In this document: piece after piece, positions 35,492 to 43,169 of the stretch
How positions within the stretch are numbered: the first letter of the stretch is position 1
Layout of the letters: every line of letters starts with the position of its first letter
From: an uncultured Lachnospiraceae bacterium
GTDB lineage: Bacteria > Bacillota > Clostridia > Lachnospirales > Lachnospiraceae
NCBI GenBank assembly: GCA_902796005.1
Contig: CADBNF010000041.1
Location: forward strand, 1 to 43,299
Reading direction: 5' to 3'
DNA length: 43,299 nt
Notes under the pieces: model-generated
What the model was told of the DNA's origin: nothing
The model's database searches: none
What the model saw: the letters and a program-made list of their open reading frames with translations, nothing else
Made by a program: the position numbers and the translations under genes

Positions 35492-36664
35492 TCAGATCCT
35501 CGCTACGCCGGATTTGCGCGCCGCTTCCGCTACGGCCGCGGCTACAGCTTTGCCGACTCTGGGATCAAAGGCAGCGGGAATAATGTACTCTTCAGACAGT
35601 TCCTCATCGGATACGAGGCCGGCCAGGGCTTCGGAAGCAGCCAGCTTCATGGCGTCGTTGATGTCGCTTGCCCGCACGTCGAAGGCACCGCGGAATATCC
35701 CCGGGAACGCCAGAACATTGTTGATCTGGTTGGGATAATCGCTCCTTCCCGTGGAAACCACCCTGGCCCCTGCGGCTTTGGCTTTTGCCGGGTCGATTTC
35801 CGGAACCGGATTCGCGCAGGCGAAAACAATCGCATCTTCTGCCATGGTTTTCACCATTTCCTCCGTGAGAATACCGGGGGCGGATACGCCGATGAACACG
35901 TCTGCACCCTTTACCGCATCTGCCAGGCTTCCAGTCAGGTTCTCCGGATTGGTCAGCTGCGCCATTTCCTCCTTGGCCGGGTTAAGCCCCGCCCTGCCCC
36001 GAAAGATGATGCCCCGGGAATCGCACATGACGATGTTCTTCACCCCTGCAGTAAGCAGAAGCTTCGTGATGGCGGTGGCTGCCGCTCCGGCGCCGCTTAC
36101 GGCCACCTTGATATTCTGCATCTGCTTGTTCACCAGCTTCAGGGCGTTCTTCAGCCCGGCCAGGGTAATGACCGCCGTACCGTGCTGGTCGTCATGGAAA
36201 ATCGGAATGTCGCATTTTTCCTTCAGCTTCCGCTCGATTTCAAAGCATCTCGGTGCGGCGATGTCTTCAAGGTTCACCCCGCCGAAGCTGCCGGAAATCA
36301 GGTAAATGGTGTTGACGATTTCGTCCACATCCTTGGATTTGATGCACAGCGGGAAGGCGTCCACGTCGCCGAAGCTCTTGAACAGGACACATTTCCCCTC
36401 CATAACCGGCATGCCGGCTTCCGGTCCGATATCACCAAGACCCAGAACCGCGCTTCCGTCGGTTACCACAAGGCAGGTATTCCATCTGCGGGTCAGCTCG
36501 TAGGATTTGCTGATATCCTTCTGGATTTCCAGGCAGGGTTCAGCCACACCCGGCGTATAGGCCAGGGACAGATCCTCCGCCGTTTTTACCGGTACCCGGG
36601 GAACAACCTCCAGTTTTCCCTTAAGCCGCGCATGCAGTTCCAAAGATGCTTTTGCATAGTCCAT
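35492..36664 (-). CDS. NAD(P)-dependent malic enzyme
   Basis: This 390-residue enzyme performs oxidative decarboxylation of malate to pyruvate. It is the short bacterial form without the phosphotransacetylase tail. Catalytic Y36 lies in AYTPGVAEP, the metal site is in HDDQHGTAV, and the nucleotide fold has VSGAGAAATA followed by VMCDSRGII. Whether NAD or NADP is preferred cannot be told safely. The gene begins the minus-strand series, back to back with the pyrophosphatase gene. The promoter has an extended -10. Confidence 0.93.
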   Translation of the reverse strand: MDYAKASLELHARLKGKLEVVPRVPVKTAEDLSLAYTPGVAEPCLEIQKDISKSYELTRRWNTCLVVTDGSAVLGLGDIGPEAGMPVMEGKCVLFKSFGDVDAFPLCIKSKDVDEIVNTIYLISGSFGGVNLEDIAAPRCFEIERKLKEKCDIPIFHDDQHGTAVITLAGLKNALKLVNKQMQNIKVAVSGAGAAATAITKLLLTAGVKNIVMCDSRGIIFRGRAGLNPAKEEMAQLTNPENLTGSLADAVKGADVFIGVSAPGILTEEMVKTMAEDAIVFACANPVPEIDPAKAKAAGARVVSTGRSDYPNQINNVLAFPGIFRGAFDVRASDINDAMKLAASEALAGLVSDEELSEEYIIPAAFDPRVGKAVAAAVAEAARKSGVARI

Positions 36665-36699
36665 TTTCGTATCTCCCGAATTCGTCTGATTTGTGATAT

Positions 36700-36711
36700 A
36701 GTATTATAGCA
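36700..36711 (-). promoter_or_regulatory. Extended -10 promoter of the malic enzyme gene
   Basis: On the minus strand TGC-TATAAT (TATAAT at 36703-36708) is an extended -10 box about 40 bases before the ATG; the -35 region is weak. The same bases read TATTATAG on the plus strand, so the -10 regions of the two divergent genes probably overlap. Confidence 0.6.
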
Positions 36712-36753
36712 TAAATGCACACCTTCCGAAACCCGGAAAATGAAAATAATCTC

Positions 36754-36782
36754 TCTGCAGCCTCCGCACTGCAGAAAGGAGG
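36754..36782 (+). promoter_or_regulatory. Leader hairpin with CCTCC loop before the pyrophosphatase ribosome site
   Basis: Perfect arms TCTGCAG (36754-36760) and CTGCAGA (36769-36775) hold a loop that starts with CCTCC. The ribosome site AAAGGAGG (36775-36782) follows at once. The loop is complementary to GGAGG, so an alternative fold could hide the ribosome site. Confidence 0.4.
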
Positions 36783-36788
36783 ATGTAT

Positions 36789-38396
36789 ATGGAGCCTGTT
36801 TATGTAACCGGACACCGAAACCCGGACACGGATTCCGTGGTTTCCGCCATCGCCTACGCATCCCTGCGCAATGCCCTGGGCGACAGGCACTACGTTCCCG
36901 CCGTGCTTGGGGAAATCAACGATCAGACGGCTGCCGTACTGCAGCGGTTTGACTTTCCCGTGCCCGAAAGGCTGTTTACCGTCAAAACCCAGGTCCGGGA
37001 CCTGGAATATGACGTGCCGCCGATCTTAAGCGCCGCCGTATCCGCCGGCCATGCCTGGAGCACCTTTATGGCGGAGGATCCCATATCCATACCTGTAACG
37101 GATGAAGACGGAAAGCTCTTCGGCATGCTTTCCCGGGGCGATATCGCCGAATACATCATGGAAACCCTCGACGGAGAGGGCCCGCGGCAGATTCCCCTGT
37201 TCAATTTCCTGAACATGCTGGACGGAACCCTTCTGAAGGATAGCGGCAGGGAGGAAATCTCCTTTTCCCGGGTGATGATAACGGTTAACAACCGGGAAAA
37301 CAGCGGGGAGAATTTCGAAAACGCCATCGTCATCTGCGGTGAGCAGCCGGAAATTCTGGAGCAGGCCGCCCGGCAGAAGGCCGCCTGCATCATCCTCATC
37401 CGCAGTACGGCGGAGGCGGAAGCCCTGGCGCAGCTTGCGGATGTCTGCGTGATCAGCACGCCCCTGGATGCCTACCAGGCCTCCCGGGCCGTCTACCGGT
37501 CCATTCCGGTTTCCCGCATCTGCAAAACCGAAGGCATCGTCGCCTTCCATCTGGATGATTACCTGGACGCCGTCAAAGAGCAGACCCTGCAGACCAGGTA
37601 CCGCAGCTATCCGATCCTGGACGGGGAAGAGCGGGTTGTGGGCACCCTCTCCCGGTACCACCTGCTGAACCCCCGCCGGAAAAAGGTCGTTCTCGTGGAC
37701 CACAACGAAACCGCCCAGTCCGTCCCGGGACTGTTCCAGGCGGATATTCTGGAAATCATCGACCATCACCGCCTTGGTGACGTGCAGACCCGCTCTCCCA
37801 TCACCGTCCGCAATGAACCCGTAGGCAGTACCGCCACCATCATTGCCGGCATGTATCAGGAAAAGGGCATCGTACCCTCGCCGAAAATGGCCGGTCTCCT
37901 GGCCTCCGCCATTCTTTCCGATACGGTACTGTTCAAATCGCCCACCTGTACGGAGACCGATATCCGGGTAGCCAAAAGGCTGGAGCGTATCAGCGGCGTC
38001 TCCCTGAAGGAAATCGGTGAAGAAATGTTTGCCGTCGGCATTGACGTAAACGCCGACGCGAAAACCCTCCTGTATTCGGATTTCAAGGAGTTCCATCTGG
38101 GCGGCCATGCGCTGGGCATCGGCCAGATCACCTGTCTGGATTCCGCCTCCATCCTGGCCCGGGCCGACGAATTCCTCGCCTGCATGCAGAAGGAATCCGC
38201 AGATAAGCAGTACGATATGATGCTGCTGATGGTCTCCGATGTACTGAAAAACGGCAGCGAGCTGCTGGTCACGGGGGATACGAAGATCATCAGCCAGGCC
38301 TACGGCGCTGCGGTGGTCAATAACCGGGTATTCCTTCCGGGTGTACTCTCCCGGAAGAAGCAGATCGTTCCGGCCCTCTCCCTTCTCTGGGGTTAA
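36789..38396 (+). CDS. Manganese-dependent inorganic pyrophosphatase with CBS and DRTGG domains
   Basis: This is a 535-residue family II pyrophosphatase of the regulated type: N-terminal DHH part beginning GHRNPDTDSVVSA (H9, D13, D15), CBS 1 (about 70-123), a DRTGG domain (about 125-240), CBS 2 (about 240-295), then the rest of DHH with VDHNE and IDHH, and DHHA2. It splits pyrophosphate; CBS domains usually bind AMP, ADP or ATP and the DRTGG type often binds diadenosine polyphosphates. ATG 36789 is preferred over the ATG six bases earlier, which abuts the GGAGG with no spacing. It is transcribed alone and ends in a terminator. Confidence 0.92.
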   Translation: MEPVYVTGHRNPDTDSVVSAIAYASLRNALGDRHYVPAVLGEINDQTAAVLQRFDFPVPERLFTVKTQVRDLEYDVPPILSAAVSAGHAWSTFMAEDPISIPVTDEDGKLFGMLSRGDIAEYIMETLDGEGPRQIPLFNFLNMLDGTLLKDSGREEISFSRVMITVNNRENSGENFENAIVICGEQPEILEQAARQKAACIILIRSTAEAEALAQLADVCVISTPLDAYQASRAVYRSIPVSRICKTEGIVAFHLDDYLDAVKEQTLQTRYRSYPILDGEERVVGTLSRYHLLNPRRKKVVLVDHNETAQSVPGLFQADILEIIDHHRLGDVQTRSPITVRNEPVGSTATIIAGMYQEKGIVPSPKMAGLLASAILSDTVLFKSPTCTETDIRVAKRLERISGVSLKEIGEEMFAVGIDVNADAKTLLYSDFKEFHLGGHALGIGQITCLDSASILARADEFLACMQKESADKQYDMMLLMVSDVLKNGSELLVTGDTKIISQAYGAAVVNNRVFLPGVLSRKKQIVPALSLLWG

Positions 38397-38410
38397 TCGC
38401 GGAACAGATA

Positions 38411-38440
38411 AAACGCCGGCCTTTGCCGGCGTTTGTTTCT
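38411..38440 (+). terminator. Terminator of the pyrophosphatase gene
   Basis: A 10-bp perfect stem AAACGCCGGC/GCCGGCGTTT with CTTT loop is followed by GTTTCT, 15 bases after the stop codon. It is symmetrical enough to work weakly both ways. Confidence 0.85.
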
Positions 38441-38498
38441 GTCCGGATTATTATTTTCCGAAGCTTTAAACTTTCCGTATGTTTTATCGTATTATCAA

Positions 38499-38527
38499 TT
38501 TACAACGCTAAATTATTGTGCTATATT
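38499..38527 (+). promoter_or_regulatory. Promoter of the amino-acid ABC transporter-racemase unit
   Basis: TTTACA (38499-38504) and TATATT (38522-38527) are 17 bases apart, with TGC before the -10 box (extended -10). The start codon lies about 59 bases downstream. Confidence 0.75.
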
Positions 38528-38537
38528 CACCCTGTAG

Positions 38538-38558
38538 ATTCCTCTTTTTAAGAGGAAT
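38538..38558 (+). other. Leader hairpin of the ABC transporter unit
   Basis: Perfect 9-bp arms ATTCCTCTT and AAGAGGAAT with a TTT loop lie between the promoter and the AGGGAG ribosome site. It is too close to the transcript start for a normal terminator and may stabilise or regulate the mRNA. Confidence 0.45.
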
Positions 38559-38585
38559 GAATCTGTACCATCAGGGAGAAAAAAG

Positions 38586-39413
38586 ATGAAAAAGTTCAGA
38601 AAAATTGCAGCAGTTTTGATTTCGGCAGTCTTTGCCCTGTCCCTGGCCGCCTGCGGCGGTTCCGGTTCCGGATCCGGTTCCGGCGAATCCGGTTCTGCGG
38701 CAGAAGGCGCGCAGAAGCTTATCGTCGGCTTTGACGCGGAGTTCCCGCCCTTCGGCTTTGTCGCGGAAGACGGTTCCTACGACGGCTTCGACCTGGCCAT
38801 GGCCGAAGAGCTCTGCAGCCGTCTCGGCTGGGAGTTCAAGGCAGTCCCCATCGACTGGGATGCCAAGGACAATGAACTCGCCGCCGGCAACATCAACTGT
38901 ATCTGGAACGGCTTTACCTATACGGGAAGAGAAAGCCAGTACACCTGGTCCGACCCCTATGTGGACAACAGCATCGTTGTAGTAGTTAAAGCAGATTCCG
39001 GCATCACCTCCATCGCGGACCTGGCCGGCAAGAAGCTTATGGCCCAGGCCGCTTCCTCTGCCGTGCAAGCCGTAACGGATGAACTGAAAGCAAGCCTCGC
39101 AGAGTATGTTGAGCTTCCGGATTACAATTCCGGCTTCATGGAGCTGCGTCAGGGTTCCGTGGACGCCATCGCAGCCGACCTGGGTGTGGCGACCTACCAG
39201 ATTTCCGTTAACGACGGCGAATACGTCATTCTTGAGGAGCCCCTTTCCCGGGAGCAGTATGCCGTAGGCTTCCTTCTGGGCAATACCGAACTGGCCGAAG
39301 CGGTCAATACGGAGCTGCACAAGATGGCCGATGACGGCACCATGCTGGAAATCGCGAAGAAGTATGAGGACGTAGGCCTCGATCTGGACAGCCTGTGCAT
39401 GATTAACAACTGA
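38586..39413 (+). CDS. Polar amino-acid ABC transporter binding lipoprotein
   Basis: This is a 275-residue extracellular solute-binding protein of the SBP_bac_3 family. The signal peptide has lipobox LAAC ending at C23, then a Gly/Ser tether. The fold opens with LIVGFDAEFPPFGF and has YDGFDLAMAEELCSRLGW and WSDPYVDNSIVVVVK. These features fit binders of amino acids such as histidine, arginine, glutamine or cystine; the ligand cannot be read out. It is first in a four-gene unit whose last gene encodes a CntK-like racemase, which hints at histidine or a related amino acid. AGGGAG precedes the ATG. Confidence 0.92.
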   Translation: MKKFRKIAAVLISAVFALSLAACGGSGSGSGSGESGSAAEGAQKLIVGFDAEFPPFGFVAEDGSYDGFDLAMAEELCSRLGWEFKAVPIDWDAKDNELAAGNINCIWNGFTYTGRESQYTWSDPYVDNSIVVVVKADSGITSIADLAGKKLMAQAASSAVQAVTDELKASLAEYVELPDYNSGFMELRQGSVDAIAADLGVATYQISVNDGEYVILEEPLSREQYAVGFLLGNTELAEAVNTELHKMADDGTMLEIAKKYEDVGLDLDSLCMINN

Positions 39414-39449
39414 CGGAAGGACTGCCCTTAAGTCCTGCCGGACATAAAC

Positions 39450-39500
39450 AAATGCTGTATATTGCTTTTATTGCCGGGGGCAGTGCAGTATACAGCATTT
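39450..39500 (+). other. Long hairpin between binding-protein and permease genes
   Basis: Arms 39450-39465 and 39485-39500 pair over 16 bases with a single G-U, around a 19-base loop. It lies 36 bases after the binding-protein stop. CTCTGTTCTCTCCC then TTTTTCTT follow. It is likely a partial terminator or 3'-end stabiliser that raises the amount of binding protein over permease. Confidence 0.7.
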
Positions 39501-39555
39501 CTCTGTTCTCTCCCTTTTTCTTAAAAAACTGCCCGTCAAAGGAGGATAACGGCAA

Positions 39556-40212
39556 ATGAGTGTACCGACTATGATAATCCAGCTGGCCATCGCATTTCTG
39601 ACCACGATGGGTATCTTCGGCCTGACCCTTCTCGGCTCGCTGCCGCTGGGCCTTCTGGTCTATTTCGGCAAAACCTGCCGTTTCCGGATTATCCGGGGCA
39701 TCGTCACCGTGTACATCTCCATTATGCGGGGCACGCCGCTGATGCTGCAGACCATGGTCATTTTCTTCGGCCCGAGCCTGCTGTTCCACACACAGGTACC
39801 GGACAACTGGCGGTTCACCGCCGTGGTCATCGCCTTTATCGTCAATTACGCTGCCTATTTTGCGGAAATCTACCGCGGCGGCATCGAATCCATCCCTGTG
39901 GGCCAGACAGAGGCCGCAGCCGTGCTCGGCTATACCCGGGGCCAGACCTTCGTCCGGATTATTCTTCCCCAGATGTTCCGGCGGGTCATGCCCTCCCTCA
40001 CCAATGAAGTCATCACCCTGGTAAAGGATACCTCCCTCGCCCACGTCATCGGCACGGTGGAAATGTTTACCCGGGCCCGGCAGATAGCGGTCGCGCCTAA
40101 TTCCCCGGGTATGCTGACCTTCGCGGTTGCCGCGGTCTTCTACTATGTGTTCAACTATATCATGGCCTTTATCATGAGCCGGATAGAGAAGAAATTCAGC
40201 TATTTTCAGTAA
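39556..40212 (+). CDS. Polar amino-acid ABC transporter permease
   Basis: This is a 218-residue membrane permease of the HisM/GlnP family with about five helices. MRGTPLMLQ (RGTP 58-61) and the EAA loop EAAAVLG followed by ILPQMFRR (119-143), which docks onto the ATPase, are both typical. With only one permease gene it should form a homodimer. The ATG follows GGAGG by ten bases. It is 14 bases upstream of the ATPase gene. Confidence 0.93.
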   Translation: MSVPTMIIQLAIAFLTTMGIFGLTLLGSLPLGLLVYFGKTCRFRIIRGIVTVYISIMRGTPLMLQTMVIFFGPSLLFHTQVPDNWRFTAVVIAFIVNYAAYFAEIYRGGIESIPVGQTEAAAVLGYTRGQTFVRIILPQMFRRVMPSLTNEVITLVKDTSLAHVIGTVEMFTRARQIAVAPNSPGMLTFAVAAVFYYVFNYIMAFIMSRIEKKFSYFQ

Positions 40213-40226
40213 AGGAGAAGCGTGCT

Positions 40227-40985
40227 ATGATTCTGGAGATGAAAAACATACAGAAAGCCTTCGACGGCCTGCAGGTCTTAAAGGACATCAGCTTCAGCGT
40301 CGACAGCGGCGAGGTCATCAGCGTCATCGGTCCCTCCGGCTCCGGCAAATCCACGCTGCTGCGCTGCGCGACCTTTCTCGAAACCATCGATGCTGGCTCC
40401 ATCCGGTATATGGACATCCTGGCCGCCGCTACCGGCGCGGAGGGAAAGGCCGTCTATGCGCCGAAGAAGGATATTCTGAAATGCAAGAGCTATTTCGGCC
40501 TGGTTTTCCAGCAGTTTAACCTGTTTCCCCACTTCAATGTACTGAAAAACCTGACGGACGCCCCTGTCCTGGTGCAGAAAAGGGACAGGGCCGAGGTGAC
40601 GGAGGAAGCCCTGGAGCTGCTGCGGAAAATGGGGCTTTCGGACAAGGCCAATGCCTATCCGGATCAGCTCTCCGGCGGCCAGAAGCAGCGGGTGGCCATC
40701 GCCCGGGCCCTGGCCATGAACCCGAAGGTCCTCTTCTTCGACGAGCCCACCTCCGCCCTGGACCCGGAGCTCACCGGTGAGGTACTGAAGGTTATCCGGC
40801 AGCTGGCAGAGGAAAACATGACCATGGTTATCGTCACCCACGAGATGCCCTTTGCCCGGGCGGTGAGCAATCACGTCATCTTCATGGACGGCGGCGTCGT
40901 CGTGGAGGAGGGCCATCCGGAACAGGTGTTCGGCGACCCGAAGCAGGAGCGGACCAGGCAGTTCCTGCAGAATTACAACCGGTAA
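40227..40985 (+). CDS. Polar amino-acid ABC transporter ATPase
   Basis: This is a 252-residue ATPase of the GlnQ/HisP family. Walker A GPSGSGKS is at 35-42, Q-loop in [11 protein letters not shown] near 92-102, signature LSGGQ at 148-152 and [10 protein letters not shown] from 171. A short family-variable insertion (about 62-88, [15 protein letters not shown]) lies before the Q-loop. AGGAG precedes its ATG. The racemase frame opens directly after its stop. Confidence 0.95.
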   Translation: MILEMKNIQKAFDGLQVLKDISFSVDSGEVISVIGPSGSGKSTLLRCATFLETIDAGSIRYMDILAAATGAEGKAVYAPKKDILKCKSYFGLVFQQFNLFPHFNVLKNLTDAPVLVQKRDRAEVTEEALELLRKMGLSDKANAYPDQLSGGQKQRVAIARALAMNPKVLFFDEPTSALDPELTGEVLKVIRQLAEENMTMVIVTHEMPFARAVSNHVIFMDGGVVVEEGHPEQVFGDPKQERTRQFLQNYNR

Positions 40986-41003
40986 ATGAAGGAGAAAAAG
41001 GAA

Positions 41004-41840
41004 GTGGATTATTCTTTCCTGCACTATACCTTTCTGGATCCCACACACAACTACACCATTTTATGCGAAAGCGAGATGCCCGAAGAAAAGCAGCCGGAAG
41101 CGGCTGCCTTTCTGATGGAAAAAGAGCCCCTGTGCGAGCAGGTGGGTTTCTGGAAAGCCCTGCGTCCGGCTGCGCTTCGGGATGAAGCTTCTTCCCTGCT
41201 GCCCCACGCGGCCCTTCGGATGGCCGGGGGCGAATTCTGCGGCAACGCAGCCATGGCTTCCGCAGCCCTTTACTGTGAAAAATACGGTCTTCCCGAAAAC
41301 GGAACGGTAAAGGTGGCCGTATCCGGCATGGAGGCATACACCGCCGTGGATATGGAAAAAACCAGGGAAGGCGCTTACCGGGGCACGGTGCATATGCCCG
41401 CGCCTGTGGGTATTGAAGAATGCACCCTCGAGGCAGACGGCAGGCTTTACACCCTTCCCCTTATCCGTTTTCCCGGCATCAGCCACCTTATCTGCACCGA
41501 AGAGCCGCAGCCGGGCAGGGGACCGGCAGCCGCGATCCGCGCCTGGTGCCGCACCCTTGCGGCAGAGGGCCTGGGCATCATGTTCCTGGACATAACAAAG
41601 AACAGGATGACGCCCCTGGTGTATATACCCGGTTCGGACACCCTGTTCTGGGAGAATTCCTGCGCCAGCGGTACCGCCGCGGCAGGCGCCTGTCTTGCAG
41701 CAAAGGCCGGAAAGCCCGTTACGGCCGCCATTGAGGAACCCGGCGGCACTCTTACCGTGGAAGCTGCGCCGGAGGGACGCATTCTTCTGACAGGCACGGT
41801 AAAGGCGGTTTATTCCTTTAATCCTTCAGATAATCCTTAA
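41004..41840 (+). CDS. CntK-like cofactor-independent amino-acid racemase (DapF fold)
   Basis: This is a DAP-epimerase-fold protein of 278 residues from GTG 41004, or 284 from ATG 40986. The catalytic cysteine pair lies in GGEFCGNAAM and WENSCASGTAA (C85 and C226 counted from the ATG). Diaminopimelate epimerase normally has MCGNG/ERG-GET-ACGTG, which are absent. The motifs CEQVGF, GxEFCGNA, VYIP...WENSC-SGTA and PGG-L match, from memory, the staphylococcal histidine racemase CntK. GTG 41004 has GGAG nine bases upstream and gives the same distance from start to the DPTHN segment as CntK. ATG 40986 adjoins the ATPase stop but has no ribosome site. Histidine or a related amino acid is the likely but unproven substrate. 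Confidence 0.82.
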   Translation: MDYSFLHYTFLDPTHNYTILCESEMPEEKQPEAAAFLMEKEPLCEQVGFWKALRPAALRDEASSLLPHAALRMAGGEFCGNAAMASAALYCEKYGLPENGTVKVAVSGMEAYTAVDMEKTREGAYRGTVHMPAPVGIEECTLEADGRLYTLPLIRFPGISHLICTEEPQPGRGPAAAIRAWCRTLAAEGLGIMFLDITKNRMTPLVYIPGSDTLFWENSCASGTAAAGACLAAKAGKPVTAAIEEPGGTLTVEAAPEGRILLTGTVKAVYSFNPSDNP

Positions 41841-42924
41841 GAAATGCAGTCAGCTCCCGCGCCATTCTCTCATGGGTTTTCCCTGAGGGATGTCCATCCG
41901 CGCCGGTGCCTTCCGTCATGACATTCATCTGGCCGAATTTGAAGCAGACGATTCTTTTGTCATTTTCCGCTTCCGCATAATCTTTTACAATATCACGGAT
42001 TTCATCCCAGAGATAATAGCCCATCGGGCCAAGGGTACAGACAATCCGCGTATCTTTTCCGTTCATCTTACGAATCTGTTCGATAAGTCCGCGGTATTTT
42101 TCATGAAAACGTCTGTCCGCAGCCCTTTCGTAGTTCTGCAGAGCAAGCTCCATCATGTCATTGGTTCCCAGATTGATCACCACAACATCATTTTTATGCC
42201 CTGCAAAATCCCAGGGCTGCATTTCTGCATGGCCGAATGCCCGTTCATAGGGTGCATCGGTGAACGCATACATGGTATCCATCCCGCGGTTCTCCATATC
42301 CGGGTAAACGACCGGGTCAGAAACGCCGCAGCCGGATACACAGATGGCAGAATACTCTGCATCCAGAGCCTGTGCAGTCAGGAAGCCATAGGTGGCCTCC
42401 GCATTTTCCTCTTCCGTGCGAAGACCCATCGGATCTTCGGCTTCATTTCCATAGCCGCAGGTAATGGAATCGCCGACAAATTCGATGCGCAGTTTTTCCC
42501 GCTTCTCCGGTTCAAGAAAGCTTCCGTCCGTCTCCAGGGACAAAAGCGCGCACTTGCCCATAACGTTTTCGGAGAGTTTCCGCAGGGTCACCACATGATC
42601 TCCTACTTCTCCGCTGAACAGGGTCAGCTTCTGTTCTCCCTCCTCCAGCTTAAAACGAACCAGCTTGCCGCCGTCTGCATGAACACCGACCACCGGGTAC
42701 ATCAGGATATAATCATGGGGAAACGGCGCCGTCATTTCCTCCGGCAGGCAGTAAAGCCCGGCTTTCAGATATGTACCGGAAAACCGTATCGTAAAGCCTG
42801 CGCCTGTCCAGTTAAACCACAAAGCGCGCTTTTCTGCATCCTGCCGGATTCTTCCATGCTCCGCAAGAAAGGCCCGGTTTTCTTCCGCCTGCGTGCCAAA
42901 TTCCAGATACCCTCTGTTTTCCAT
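41818..42924 (-). CDS. CE2-like SGNH esterase
   Basis: This is a 368-residue carbohydrate deacetylase-type enzyme. Residues 1-140 form a jelly-roll domain as in family CE2. The SGNH hydrolase domain has S153 in GDSITCG, GTND at 253-256, and D343/H345 in GADGHPS. There is no signal peptide, so it probably removes acetyl groups from imported oligosaccharides. It is convergent with the racemase gene and the coding ends overlap by 23 bases. By eye it is less GC-rich than its neighbours, a possible sign of separate origin. A TATAAT box and AGGAGG site precede the ATG. Confidence 0.88.
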   Translation of the reverse strand: MENRGYLEFGTQAEENRAFLAEHGRIRQDAEKRALWFNWTGAGFTIRFSGTYLKAGLYCLPEEMTAPFPHDYILMYPVVGVHADGGKLVRFKLEEGEQKLTLFSGEVGDHVVTLRKLSENVMGKCALLSLETDGSFLEPEKREKLRIEFVGDSITCGYGNEAEDPMGLRTEEENAEATYGFLTAQALDAEYSAICVSGCGVSDPVVYPDMENRGMDTMYAFTDAPYERAFGHAEMQPWDFAGHKNDVVVINLGTNDMMELALQNYERAADRRFHEKYRGLIEQIRKMNGKDTRIVCTLGPMGYYLWDEIRDIVKDYAEAENDKRIVCFKFGQMNVMTEGTGADGHPSGKTHERMARELTAFLKDYLKD

Positions 42925-42962
42925 TGTCTGCGTGCCTCCTGTTTCTTTTTTTCCTGCCTTTT

Positions 42963-42968
42963 ATTATA
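42963..42968 (-). promoter_or_regulatory. -10 box of the CE2-like esterase gene
   Basis: A perfect TATAAT on the minus strand lies about 40 bases before the ATG. The hexamer 17 bases further up (TGGCAG) is a poor -35 box. An AGGAGG ribosome site is ten bases before the start. Confidence 0.5.
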
Positions 42969-43001
42969 CCGCAGAACGCAGACAACTGCCACACCGTAAA
43001 A

Positions 43002-43091
43002 TCATCCCAGGGCCACGTCCAGGGCCATCATGACGGAAAAGCCGATGGCGAAGGCCAGTACGCCGATATTTGAATGCTCTCCGGCAGACAA
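43002..43091 (-). pseudogene. C-terminal remnant of a ZIP-family metal transporter
   Basis: Read on the minus strand, about 29 codons end in a TGA at 43002-43004 and give GEHSNIGVLAFAIGFSVMM followed by ALDVALG. This is the last helix and exact end of bacterial ZIP (ZupT/GufA-like) zinc or iron transporters. Immediately upstream the frame runs into a terminator hairpin and then a stop codon (43111 region), and nothing else of the roughly 250-residue protein remains. It is best read as a deletion scar. It is too short to show up as an ordinary ORF. Confidence 0.65.
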
Positions 43092-43125
43092 AAAAACGGG
43101 AACCCCTGTATCTTAGAGGTTCCCG
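43090..43125 (-). terminator. Terminator of the mtnN gene
   Basis: Arms 43097-43107 and 43115-43125 pair over 11 bases with one mismatch. On the minus strand seven Ts follow. It is 45 bases after the mtnN stop, and its T-run leads straight into the ZIP remnant. Confidence 0.85.
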
Positions 43126-43169
43126 TAGTTCCGGAGCTGACCGCGAAGCTGTCGAACTCAATAGTATCG

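Noticed and set aside
41004-41840. Annotation as diaminopimelate epimerase (dapF)
   Set aside because: The fold is shared, but the DapF motifs around both catalytic cysteines (MCGNG and ERG-GET-ACGTG) are replaced by EFCGNA and WENSCASGTA.
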